In this document: one piece after another, positions 8,457 to 16,867 of the stretch | How positions within the stretch are numbered: position 1 is the first letter of the stretch | Layout of the letters: every line of letters begins with the position of its first letter | NCBI RefSeq assembly: GCF_044594925.1 | Contig: NZ_CP138991.1 | Location: 434,001-498,000 of the forward strand | Length of the DNA: 64,000 nucleotides | From: Maribacter sp044594925 | GTDB taxonomy: Bacteria; Bacteroidota; Bacteroidia; Flavobacteriales; Flavobacteriaceae | Direction of reading: 5' to 3' | Made by a program: the position numbers and the translations under genes | Notes under the pieces: generated by a model | What the model saw: only the letters and a program-made list of their open reading frames with translations | The model's database searches: none | Told to the model about the DNA's origin: nothing

Positions 8457-9470
8457 ATGAGCGAGGAAATTTCATTGGTAACCGGCGGAAACGGACATTT
8501 AGGAAATAACTTAATTAGACTTTTACTTTCCCATAAGCAAAAAGTAAGAACAACGGTAAGAGACAGTAAGAACAGGGAACCTTTTAAAGCATTAGCATGT
8601 GAAGTTGTTCAGGCTGATATTACCGACAGGGAATCGTTAAAAAAAGCTTTTCAAGGCGTCATCAACTTATATGCTGTTGCGGCAAATTTTAGCATGTGGG
8701 CAAAAAATCCAAAAGAGGAAATTTATGATACTAACATGCAAGGAACTCAAAATGTGTTCGATATTGCCAAAGAATGTGGTATCAAAAACATCGTTTACGT
8801 AAGTTCTGTAGCCAGTTTGGATTTTACAAAGTTGCCCGCCAATGTAAACAATGGATATAACAAAGACCGAAGAAATTGGTATTACAACTCTAAAAATGAT
8901 TCTGATAAACTAGCATTGGAATTGGGAAAAAAATATGACATTAGAACTGTTCTTGTTTTACCTGCTGCTATGATAGGTCCTAAAGCCTTTAAATTAAGTT
9001 ATTCCAACAATCTCGTATTGCAGGTTTTAAATGGAGAAATACCTATAGACACCAATATTACATTAAATTGGGTGGATGTTAAAGATGTAGCTTTAGGAGC
9101 GTATAACGCAATGAAAAAGGGTAGAAACTTAGAACGCTATATTTTAGCTAACGAAAAACATACTACGTTACAAGAAACCGTAAAAATAGCGTCCGACCTA
9201 TATCCTGAACTAAAATTAAAAACACCAAAAAAGGTACCCAAATGCTTATTATATGCTGTTGCAGGTTTAATGGAATTCAGTAGTAAGATTACAGGAAAAG
9301 AGCCTCTTCTGCAAAGACATTACTTGGACATGTTTTACAACTTAAAACAAGATTATGATATTCGTAAATCAAGAGAAGAATTAGATTTTAACCCTAAACC
9401 TTCAAAAAAAGCTTTGGAAAGTGCTTTGAACTATTTGAAAACCGACTGGAAAAAAGAAAACCGTATATAA
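8457..9470 (+). CDS. NAD-dependent epimerase/dehydratase (extended SDR)
   Basis: An extended short-chain dehydrogenase of about 337 residues. The cofactor motif TGGNGHLG occupies residues 9-16 and the catalytic pair is Tyr142 and Lys146 (YYNSK), with VSSVAS upstream supplying the serine. I place the start at ATG 8457 (MSEEISLVTGG); an in-frame TTG at 8433 would add eight residues not typical of the family. It resembles dihydroflavonol-reductase/3-beta-HSD-like SDRs, which act on varied ketones and alcohols, so the substrate is undefined. It likely forms a unit with the Crp-type regulator upstream and is followed by an inverted-repeat-rich noncoding stretch and repeat copy B. Confidence 0.85.
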   Translation: MSEEISLVTGGNGHLGNNLIRLLLSHKQKVRTTVRDSKNREPFKALACEVVQADITDRESLKKAFQGVINLYAVAANFSMWAKNPKEEIYDTNMQGTQNVFDIAKECGIKNIVYVSSVASLDFTKLPANVNNGYNKDRRNWYYNSKNDSDKLALELGKKYDIRTVLVLPAAMIGPKAFKLSYSNNLVLQVLNGEIPIDTNITLNWVDVKDVALGAYNAMKKGRNLERYILANEKHTTLQETVKIASDLYPELKLKTPKKVPKCLLYAVAGLMEFSSKITGKEPLLQRHYLDMFYNLKQDYDIRKSREELDFNPKPSKKALESALNYLKTDWKKENRI

Positions 9471-9601
9471 ATAGGTGTCTTATGAACTACCACTGTCCTA
9501 CCATAATTACAAAGCTTCTGAAAAAGAATTAGGACACTGGCAATAAAGATTTAGAATGGACAGCTTGCGTAAATAGCTGAACGAAAATCCAGCACACCTA
9601 T
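9471..9601. repeat. Nested inverted repeats after epimerase gene
   Basis: Outer arms ATAGGTGT (9471-9478) and ACACCTAT (9594-9601) are perfect complements. Inside them CCACTGTCCTA (9490-9500) pairs with TAGGACACTGG (9530-9540) at 10 of 11 positions around a 29-base loop. There is no T tract, so it is not a classical terminator. This and copy B make up most of the 334-base gap 9471-9804, in which I see no convincing gene. Confidence 0.45.
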
Positions 9602-9610
9602 CAATACTTG

Positions 9611-9731
9611 AACAATACGAGCTTCGTTCGTATTCGCCGAGTTTGCGTATTTTTATGAAGTCCGCAAAATCTTTGGCTCAGACGTTTCGGGGTCGCTTTA
9701 GAACAGAAAAAATAAAACAAAAGGATTTTGC
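9611..9731. repeat. Noncoding repeat, copy B
   Basis: This is the counterpart of 7621-7740, with the same exact core TATTTTTATGAAGTC (9648-9662) and matching blocks on both sides. The copies have diverged clearly but keep order and spacing. It ends about 73 bases before the flavin-type gene at 9805. Confidence 0.6.
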
Positions 9732-9804
9732 TATTTGGATGGTAAAAAAAGCTGGTGTACTTCTATATTGCTCGTCCCTAAACCAGTAGTTGTAAACTTA
9801 AAAA

Positions 9805-10290
9805 ATGGATTTAATAACAGATTGGTCTCGGATTAGAAGGCATTTCAATAAAAGTTTTAGCTCAAATTTTCATGTTTCCGTGGCCTCCGTAGATGCTGAC
9901 AACAACCCAACAGTAACACCGATTGGTTCCCTATTTCTGAATGACGACCAAGCGGGATTTTATTTTGAAAAGTTTCCGTCTAAACTTCCAAAACATAGTA
10001 GAACCAATCCAAATATTTGCCTCTTGGCCGTAAATAGTAGTCGGTGGTTTTGGCTTAAAGCTTTGTTTAAGGGTTCTTTTGCCGATAATCCTGCCATTAA
10101 ACTGTATGGTTCACTTGGGGATAGAAGAAAGGCCACAGAAAAGGAGATACGTAGATTGAATAGACGTATGAAAATGACGAACGGGCTTCAAGGAAACACC
10201 TATTTATGGAAGTCTATGGAGTTCGTGAGAGAAGTGAAATTTAATAAAGCGGAGAAAATTAATTTAGGAAAAATGACGAAACATTTATGA
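9805..10290 (+). CDS. Pyridoxamine 5'-phosphate oxidase-like FMN-binding split-barrel protein
   Basis: The 161-residue protein resembles the pyridoxamine 5'-phosphate oxidase-like fold: an N-terminal helix, then SVASVDADNNPTVTPIGSLF as the first strands of a split barrel that usually binds FMN, F420 or haem. It lacks the C-terminal PNPOx dimerisation domain, so it is unlikely to be the vitamin B6 enzyme itself. It is convergent with the serine hydrolase gene across a 29-base gap and follows repeat copy B, at the edge of the accessory patch. Cofactor and substrate are unknown. Confidence 0.7.
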   Translation: MDLITDWSRIRRHFNKSFSSNFHVSVASVDADNNPTVTPIGSLFLNDDQAGFYFEKFPSKLPKHSRTNPNICLLAVNSSRWFWLKALFKGSFADNPAIKLYGSLGDRRKATEKEIRRLNRRMKMTNGLQGNTYLWKSMEFVREVKFNKAEKINLGKMTKHL

Positions 10291-10319
10291 TGCATTAGTG
10301 TAAATTCCAAGTTCAGAAT

Positions 10320-11414
10320 TTAGTTCATTACTTCATTTAAAAGCCCCCAAAGCTCGTTATCAAAACCGGATGGTCCTAATGCTTCGTAACCCGTATCCTG
10401 TCCCATACGCACAACAACTAAGTTTTGACTAGGAACAATATAAAGTTTTTGGTCGTTTTTACCCAAGCCTGCGTATAAATCATCTGGTGCATTCGGCATT
10501 AATTCGGTAGTAAAGACCAGTTGTGACTGTGGAACCATAGCACTCTCTTTTCCGTTTAGCCACCATAAATAACCATAGGATTTATTTAAATCTTGTGAGG
10601 TATTGCTCATTGCGGAGACATAATCGGTATTTTCAAGAACAGGCGTACCGTTCCAGTTTCCTTGATTTAAATTCAACAGGCCAAAACGAGCCATACTTCT
10701 GGCGGTACTCCAGTACACATTGTTTAATCCATTACTTGAAATCCACGAGCCTCCCATTCCTATCGGGTTCTTTACTTTAGAAGTAAAATAGTCTTCAAAT
10801 TCGGTTTGTGTCGCATTTGCCACTACATCTTGAATTAAGGTATACGGAGCATTATGATAGGCCCAACGCGTTCCTGCATCGGCCATATATGTTAAGCAGT
10901 CCGGTGTTTTGCAATCCCCTTGGGTATCATCCATACCAGAAGTCATGGTCAATTGATGCCAAACGGTAATAAGTACCTCTTTGTCGGAAGTTAAGCTTGT
11001 CCAACCTGCTCCCAAGTAGTCAGAAGTTTTATCGTTTAACCCTAAAAACCCTTCCTGTAAAGCAATGCCTGTTGTAAAGGCGGTCAGTGTTTTGCCCGCT
11101 GATGCCCAATACCAAGGAGTAGCTTCGGTATGGTCCCCAAAGTATTGTTCCAAGGCAATTTTACCATCTTTCAAGACAATGAAGGCTTTAGTGTCATTGG
11201 TTTCCAAAAAATCATATAGTTCCGCTTCGGCACTAGAATTCCAATTTAATGCTTCCATATCCAAGGTCTCCCATGCTGCTCCGTTTAGTGGAGGAAAATA
11301 TAGCTTGTTGTTTTCTGTTGGTGTTTCATTATCCTCGAGAGTAACGGTGTCTTTAGAACATCCAATAATGAGGGTGAAAATGAATAGTAGGGCATAGGTT
11401 TTAAAACGTGTCAT
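10320..11414 (-). CDS. Beta-lactamase-family serine hydrolase, lipoprotein
   Basis: This is a class C beta-lactamase/DD-peptidase-fold hydrolase. Starting at the ATG complementary to 11412-11414, the product is 364 residues and opens MTRFKTYALLFIFTLIIGC, a lipoprotein signal with Cys19. An upstream ATG (11453) would add 13 residues and spoil the signal peptide. The SxxK nucleophile motif is SAGK (Ser105, Lys108) and the second motif is YHN in WAYHNAPYTL. The usual final KTG/HxG is replaced by a GLGKND-type turn, common in the esterase-like branch. It is probably anchored in the envelope and hydrolyses esters or peptides. Beta-lactam resistance should not be assumed. Confidence 0.85.
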   Translation of the reverse strand: MTRFKTYALLFIFTLIIGCSKDTVTLEDNETPTENNKLYFPPLNGAAWETLDMEALNWNSSAEAELYDFLETNDTKAFIVLKDGKIALEQYFGDHTEATPWYWASAGKTLTAFTTGIALQEGFLGLNDKTSDYLGAGWTSLTSDKEVLITVWHQLTMTSGMDDTQGDCKTPDCLTYMADAGTRWAYHNAPYTLIQDVVANATQTEFEDYFTSKVKNPIGMGGSWISSNGLNNVYWSTARSMARFGLLNLNQGNWNGTPVLENTDYVSAMSNTSQDLNKSYGYLWWLNGKESAMVPQSQLVFTTELMPNAPDDLYAGLGKNDQKLYIVPSQNLVVVRMGQDTGYEALGPSGFDNELWGLLNEVMN

Positions 11415-11513
11415 AAGAGTTGCAGTTTTAAGTAAGACGAGATAGCAATGCATTGGTTTAACGTTAAAATCAAAGAAATCGTGTGAAAGACAGCTAGTTC
11501 TAATGGCAAATCG

Positions 11514-11521
11514 TATTTTTG
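11514..11521 (+). promoter_or_regulatory. Candidate rimO promoter -7 element
   Basis: TATTTTTG at 11514-11521 matches TAnnTTTG and lies 17 bases before the rimO ATG. A clear TTG at the right distance upstream is missing, so support is partial. Confidence 0.45.
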
Positions 11522-11538
11522 CAGCCCATTAAAAAGCT

Positions 11539-12843
11539 ATGCGAACAAAAACGCTTAAGAAGAACAAAATCAACGTAGTAACCTTGGGTTGCAGTAAAAA
11601 TGTGTACGATTCTGAGGTACTCATGGGGCAGTTGCGTGCCAATGATAAAGAGGTGGTGCATGAGGAAGAGGGTAATGTAGTCGTTATAAATACCTGTGGT
11701 TTTATTGCCAATGCCAAGGAACAGAGTGTAAACACCATTTTGGAATACGTTCAAAAAAAGGAGGCTGGTGAGGTAGATAAGGTTTTTGTTACGGGTTGCT
11801 TAAGTGAACGCTACAAGCCAGATTTGCAAAAAGAAATACCCAATGTAGACGAGTACTTTGGTACTAGTGAACTACCCAATCTTCTAAAAGCCCTAGGCGC
11901 TGATTACAAACACGAGCTTATAGGAGAACGATTAACTACCACACCAAAGAATTATGCTTATTTAAAAATAGCGGAGGGCTGTGACCGTCCCTGTTCTTTT
12001 TGTGCCATTCCTTTAATGCGCGGTAAGCATAAGAGCAAGCCTATTGAGGAGTTGGTTACAGAAACCGAGAAACTGGCAGCAAAAGGAGTTAAGGAGCTTA
12101 TTTTAATTGCGCAAGATTTAACCTATTACGGACTGGATTTATACAAGAAAAGGAACTTGGCAGAATTACTTCAAGCTTTGGTAAAAGTAGAAGGCATTGA
12201 GTGGATTCGTTTGCATTACGCTTTCCCAACAGGTTTTCCTATGGATGTTTTAGAGGTGATGAAGAACGAGCCAAAAGTCTGTAATTACTTGGATATTCCC
12301 TTACAACATATTGCGGATAACATTCTAAAAAGCATGCGTAGGGGTACTACACAGGCCAAAACTACCAAGCTTTTACAGGATTTTAGGGCGGCAGTTCCTG
12401 AAATGACCATACGCACCACCTTAATAGTAGGCTATCCTGGAGAAACGGAAGAAGATTTTCAAACTTTGAAAAGTTGGGTAGAGGAAATGCGTTTTGAGCG
12501 TTTGGGTTGTTTTACCTACAGCCATGAGGAAAATACCCATGCCTATAATTTAGAGGATAATGTTGCAGAGGAGGTAAAGCAAGAACGCGCTAATGAAATA
12601 ATGGAGCTGCAATCTCAGATTTCATGGGAACTCAACCAACAAAAAATAGGACAGACCTTTCGCTGTATTATTGACAGAAAAGAGGGCAACCATTTTATAG
12701 GTAGAACGGAGTTTGACTCTCCGGATGTGGACAACGAGGTTTTAATTGATGCCACCAAACACTATGTAAAACAGGGCGAATTTGTTAATGTAACTATTAC
12801 CGAAGCTGCTGATTTTGATTTATACGGAGACCCAGTTCAGTAA
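11539..12843 (+). CDS. rimO: Ribosomal protein S12 methylthiotransferase RimO
   Basis: RimO is a radical-SAM enzyme that adds a methylthio group to the conserved aspartate of ribosomal protein S12. The 434-residue protein has the UPF0004 domain with cluster-binding Cys18, Cys53 and Cys87 (LGCSKN, NTCGF, GCLSE). The radical-SAM motif follows as Cys148, Cys152 and Cys155 in EGCDRPCSFC, and a C-terminal TRAM domain covers about 370-434. LGCSKNVYDSE and the motif LMRGKHKSKP distinguish RimO from MiaB. All six cysteines are intact. It has its own candidate promoter and is convergent with the DUF3999 gene. Confidence 0.96.
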   Translation: MRTKTLKKNKINVVTLGCSKNVYDSEVLMGQLRANDKEVVHEEEGNVVVINTCGFIANAKEQSVNTILEYVQKKEAGEVDKVFVTGCLSERYKPDLQKEIPNVDEYFGTSELPNLLKALGADYKHELIGERLTTTPKNYAYLKIAEGCDRPCSFCAIPLMRGKHKSKPIEELVTETEKLAAKGVKELILIAQDLTYYGLDLYKKRNLAELLQALVKVEGIEWIRLHYAFPTGFPMDVLEVMKNEPKVCNYLDIPLQHIADNILKSMRRGTTQAKTTKLLQDFRAAVPEMTIRTTLIVGYPGETEEDFQTLKSWVEEMRFERLGCFTYSHEENTHAYNLEDNVAEEVKQERANEIMELQSQISWELNQQKIGQTFRCIIDRKEGNHFIGRTEFDSPDVDNEVLIDATKHYVKQGEFVNVTITEAADFDLYGDPVQ

Positions 12844-12882
12844 AACTATTTTTATACGTTCCTGATATACCAAAAAGAATAG

Positions 12883-14100
12883 TTATCGCTGCTGCATCAT
12901 CTTTAAGGTAAATCCTCCTAGAACCAGTATAATTATTCCCATAATAAGCCAAAGCCATAATTTGTTTTCAAATAAAGAAGCTTTTTTTGGAGCTGCTTTT
13001 TTTGGAATTTTTTCAGCTGCTCCAAGCTGCAAGGATTTTAAATTTTCGGGAAGCGTAAATCCGGTTTGTTGAATATCATACCTAGGTGTATAGGCATTTT
13101 CTTTTCCATAGGCTAAATAATAATTTGCTTCATCTTTTAAACGTGTTACTAAGGTGTATTGAAATCCCTTAGCTTCAGCACCTGTAATGTTAAGAGGTTC
13201 GTTGTCATAGTTTTGTATGTTTACGCGTAACTTTGAGGTTAATACAGGTCTAAAGGTGAATTCATTGGCATTAAAAGAAGTTAGTGTTCCGTTATAAAGG
13301 TTACGGTACGTATAGCGCCACCCCTTTTCAGTTGCTGTGCTATCTGCCAGATAATCTATTTTTATAGTTCTATAATACTCAATAGCATCAGTTACATTCA
13401 GTTTTAAAAAACTAACGGGTAGTCGTTTTTTAATCGCAATAGCAATACGGGTTTGTTTTCCTTTTTCTGATATTGCAAAATCCAAATCAGAATAAGAATT
13501 ATAAACGGCAGGTACAATTTTGTCCGAAAGGAGATAACTCTTTAAAAGCTCTGGCTTTATAGCACTCTTTATGAATAGTCTAAAGAATTTAAATTTTGAA
13601 TTCGGAAAGACAAGGTCCGTATAGCGGTACTGGGTTTGGGTATTTTGGATTGATAGAATCCTATAATCTTCGACTACGGTAAACCAATCCTTCTGGTTTT
13701 GACTTCCTTCTAATTTAACCTTCCAATCAAAGTTGGTATTTTTAAAATCGAGCTCAATTTTATTAATGGATTCGTCTACGGGTACTTCATAGGTAAAGTA
13801 GTACCCATTTGTATTAAAAGATTGATTTATAAGTTGAAATTCAACTTCTTTTTCAGTACCAGAGGCTTGGGATTTTTTTAGGATATACGGCGCTTCTATG
13901 GTATCTTTTGCAGTAATACCATAAATACGAATATCAGAAAATTCATCATTTAGCTTTGCGAATACATTATTAGGGAGTTCTATCGTGTGCCATGAATTTG
14001 TAATTCCTGTAAGTGGAATTTTTTCATCAAACGTATCTAATTGTCCAAAGGAATAGCAGCAAATTAGTAGAACAAGATAATAAGCAGATTTAATTTTCAT
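12883..14100 (-). CDS. DUF3999 family membrane-anchored protein
   Basis: The 405-residue product has an N-terminal signal peptide (MKIKSAYYLVLLICCYSFGQ), a large extracytoplasmic beta-rich region and one C-terminal transmembrane helix (LWLWLIMGIIILVLGGF, near 380-400). This matches DUF3999. Its start overlaps the end of the DUF2339 gene by 11 bases, so the two are translated from one transcript. DUF2339 and DUF3999 genes are commonly adjacent across bacteria, suggesting one envelope complex of unknown job. No catalytic motif is visible. Confidence 0.85.
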   Translation of the reverse strand: MKIKSAYYLVLLICCYSFGQLDTFDEKIPLTGITNSWHTIELPNNVFAKLNDEFSDIRIYGITAKDTIEAPYILKKSQASGTEKEVEFQLINQSFNTNGYYFTYEVPVDESINKIELDFKNTNFDWKVKLEGSQNQKDWFTVVEDYRILSIQNTQTQYRYTDLVFPNSKFKFFRLFIKSAIKPELLKSYLLSDKIVPAVYNSYSDLDFAISEKGKQTRIAIAIKKRLPVSFLKLNVTDAIEYYRTIKIDYLADSTATEKGWRYTYRNLYNGTLTSFNANEFTFRPVLTSKLRVNIQNYDNEPLNITGAEAKGFQYTLVTRLKDEANYYLAYGKENAYTPRYDIQQTGFTLPENLKSLQLGAAEKIPKKAAPKKASLFENKLWLWLIMGIIILVLGGFTLKMMQQR

Positions 14101-16465
14101 TTTCTTCTGTTATAATATGTTTGTATTTGTTGTATAAGAAAGAGATAATAAGAAGTAGTATCCCAAGAGAAACAAAAACGATGGTCTTGGAAATCGTGTT
14201 CAATGAAGCAATATCATAAAAGAACAGCTTTATAAGGGTAATTCCAAAAAGCGCAATTGCTGAAATACGGAGGTATTTTTTCTTTTTCCACAGTCCTAGG
14301 ATTATTAACAATAAGGAATAACTACCCCAAAGGATGCTAAGACCTAGTTTATAACTCTGGTCAGACCCGCTCATATCCATCCAATGGATAAGCTCACTAC
14401 TCGCAATCCATAAAATAGCCGTGTGTAGTAATAGTGCAAAAGGGATGTTGAAGTTAATCCTCATAAAAGGCGCAACGGTTAATTTACGCACCATAAAGAG
14501 TAGAAGACCAAAAAACGCAATACAGATGTAGCGCACGGCAATCGTAAATGTTCCTATCGTATAGAATTCGGCCAATTCACCGCTCAAATAATTTTCTCTC
14601 ATTTCGCTCAGTGCATATAGTCCTGTGGATAAGAAAAAGAATCCGGTCAATAACGCTATCACTAATGTGGTAATACCTAGAATCCTGTTTTTTATTTTAT
14701 AAATGTTAACGAAGGCTAGGGCGGAGACGAAAAATAAGGTGTAATTCAGAAGCCAAGCAATTTTTAGTTGCGATAGGTTCTCGTTGTATTGAGAATATTC
14801 ATAGGCGTCGTCCGTAGTAAGTGGTATTCTAGAGTTTTGATATAATTGTGTGAAATAATATTCAATTTCCAAATAAAACGAACAATACAGGACTAAAATA
14901 AAAATTGAAGGTATTGCTATGGACATTACCTTAGATACAAAACTTCTCTTTCCATCACCACCCCTGTAATTATTATTTATCCAATTAATAAATCCGGATG
15001 CGACAATAAACAAGGCCGAAGTTAAAAAAGTAGCGTTGCGTATAGGTTGAAGCGGCTCTTCGTCTATATTAAATGTAAACCCAGCATAGGCCAAAGCCCA
15101 ATCTTGTGTTAGACTAAAGAACGCAATGACCACTAAAGGGTAGGACATGTACTCATAGGCCCTTACATTTTTGCTTTTCCCGATCCAGAATAGAAGTGCT
15201 GCTTCCATAGCCCATAATAGCGTAACCCAATTACCGTCTAATTGCACTGGTACGGCTATCGTGATAAAAACAAGTACTAAGCCGGCAGCGAGGTAAAACA
15301 GATTTTTATCACCAAGTTTCTTTTTATAGATAATTGTGGTAACTATGAAATGAACTAACGCATTGGCAAGAGTAAACACACCTAGTAATTCTTGACCAGA
15401 TTCTTTGAACGATAGTAGTCCAAAGCCAAAACCGTAAAAAATGAAAGAATTCAATAAAAGCATAAACACATCCGAGGCTTTAAATTTTTCGGCCTTGATG
15501 AGTTTGTATCCTAAGAACGTAGCGTAAAAAATTAGGAAGAAAATAAAAAGAAACAACAGTGCTAACTGATAATGATTTTCTGATGTATAAGAAAAAGCTA
15601 TCCAACCACTAAATATGAGCCATGTAAAAGCGAAGGCAACATAGTATAGGGCTTTCCAATATTTTTTTATGGATATGAATAAAATCCCCAGATTAATAAT
15701 GGCCATATAACTAAATAGGACCATTGCATTACCAGAGTTGTTACTTAATAAAAAGGGCACGGCATAGGCACCGACCAATCCAATATGCGCAATGATTTGT
15801 TTGTTGTAATTTAATGCTGCTACTACACCGAACACGGTTAGAAAGACCATTAAAGTAAAGGCTATACTCTGCGGAAATAAGTCGTAGAAACTATAAGCGG
15901 CAAAGGTGATAAAGTACAAAATTGCCAAAGCTCCACTGACCAGTACGGCACTATAATTTTGGTACTTGGCCTTTAATTTAATTCCTATTGCAACTAGTCC
16001 TAATCCTACCAAATAACCCAAAATAATTCGTGTTAACGGACTTATGAGGTTATTTTCTATGGAGTATTTAGCACCTATGAACACACCAATTACGGTAATT
16101 AGAATGCCTATTTTATTAATGAGGTTCTCTCCAATAAATTTCTCCAGATTTGATTTGCCTTTCGGCTTTTTTATTGGTGCGGAAAACTTTTTAGAAGGAG
16201 CTTCAATAGGTGCAATTGGTTCTTTTTCAATTACCGTCTCAGCATGCTTTATTACAGGTTTTTCCTCTTTTATAATAGGGTTCTCTGGAGTAGGTACTTC
16301 TTTTATTGTAGGAGTTGTTTCAGTGATTGTTGATGGCACTTCACCTTGTAATACTTCTAAGTCTTTACGAAGTGCATTAACTTCTTGAGTAAAACTTTCT
16401 TGCTTTTTTGAAAGCAGTTCTAATTTTGCTAAAAGTGCTGCTAGCTGTTCTTGATTATCTGGCAT
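14090..16465 (-). CDS. DUF2339 family polytopic membrane protein
   Basis: This 791-residue protein begins with a coiled-coil segment (about 5-45, rich in Leu, Lys and Glu), then a Pro/Glu-rich linker to about 105. The remainder is a dense series of hydrophobic helices; I estimate around twenty membrane spans. That is the DUF2339 layout. It is the first gene of the pair with DUF3999 and lies downstream of a 190-base gap that shows no clear promoter. Function is unknown; the repeated two-helix pattern suggests a transporter or scaffold rather than an enzyme. Confidence 0.87.
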   Translation of the reverse strand: MPDNQEQLAALLAKLELLSKKQESFTQEVNALRKDLEVLQGEVPSTITETTPTIKEVPTPENPIIKEEKPVIKHAETVIEKEPIAPIEAPSKKFSAPIKKPKGKSNLEKFIGENLINKIGILITVIGVFIGAKYSIENNLISPLTRIILGYLVGLGLVAIGIKLKAKYQNYSAVLVSGALAILYFITFAAYSFYDLFPQSIAFTLMVFLTVFGVVAALNYNKQIIAHIGLVGAYAVPFLLSNNSGNAMVLFSYMAIINLGILFISIKKYWKALYYVAFAFTWLIFSGWIAFSYTSENHYQLALLFLFIFFLIFYATFLGYKLIKAEKFKASDVFMLLLNSFIFYGFGFGLLSFKESGQELLGVFTLANALVHFIVTTIIYKKKLGDKNLFYLAAGLVLVFITIAVPVQLDGNWVTLLWAMEAALLFWIGKSKNVRAYEYMSYPLVVIAFFSLTQDWALAYAGFTFNIDEEPLQPIRNATFLTSALFIVASGFINWINNNYRGGDGKRSFVSKVMSIAIPSIFILVLYCSFYLEIEYYFTQLYQNSRIPLTTDDAYEYSQYNENLSQLKIAWLLNYTLFFVSALAFVNIYKIKNRILGITTLVIALLTGFFFLSTGLYALSEMRENYLSGELAEFYTIGTFTIAVRYICIAFFGLLLFMVRKLTVAPFMRINFNIPFALLLHTAILWIASSELIHWMDMSGSDQSYKLGLSILWGSYSLLLIILGLWKKKKYLRISAIALFGITLIKLFFYDIASLNTISKTIVFVSLGILLLIISFLYNKYKHIITEENEN

Positions 16466-16655
16466 AATGCTACAATTTAATCCAACCTCATGGTATCGTT
16501 CAGGGTGTTAGAACGAATTTGCTTAGGATTTGTTGGCAAGATATCAAGCTTTTTAGAGTTCTTATACCCTGAATACTGGGTATTCTAAAATTCGCTAGTG
16601 AGCTTTGAAAGTGTAGAAATCAACCTAATTAATTAAAAATCAATAAGTTGTAAAA

Positions 16656-16850
16656 CTATTTTTCGAAATAGAGATAGATGTAAACAGCTGCACCAAAACT
16701 AGTAGCATCCGTTGAAGCTAATCGCCATCCGTTCTTTGCGTATTCATCTAACTTTTCTTGAATTTCAGCTTTCGAAGAATTAGCTATATGCTTGGTGTCT
16801 AGCGTAATTTTACTGTAATATATGAGTGTTTCAACTTTATATTCTTTCAT
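16656..16850 (-). CDS. DUF4177-like small protein
   Basis: A 64-residue protein, MKEYKVETLIYYSK at the start and NGWRLASTDATS near the middle, resembling the DUF4177 pattern (a YKVE strand, then a helix and GWRLVS). It is cytoplasmic and compact. It lies 17 bases downstream of the M14 peptidase gene on the same strand and is probably co-transcribed. Role unknown. The 190 bases between it and the DUF2339 gene hold a small inverted repeat (ATACCC with GGGTAT near 16565-16584) and no gene. Confidence 0.65.
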   Translation of the reverse strand: MKEYKVETLIYYSKITLDTKHIANSSKAEIQEKLDEYAKNGWRLASTDATSFGAAVYIYLYFEK

Positions 16851-16867
16851 GCTAATTTTTTGAAGCG

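Noticed and set aside
6688..9470. Complete defence system (restriction or CBASS-type)
   Set aside because: Only one nuclease-type fold is present. No methyltransferase, helicase, cyclase or effector accompanies it, and the regulator and SDR are ordinary metabolic-type genes.
9471..9804. Integron cassette with attC
   Set aside because: The inverted repeats are suggestive, but no RYYYAAC/GTTRRRY core sites or integrase were recognised.
10320..11414. Beta-lactam resistance gene
   Set aside because: SxxK and YxN motifs are shared by many esterases and peptidases; the final motif differs from true class C beta-lactamases.
16044..16388. 114-codon plus-strand frame opposite the DUF2339 N-terminal region
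   Set aside because: It mirrors the Pro/Glu-rich linker and has no independent start signals.
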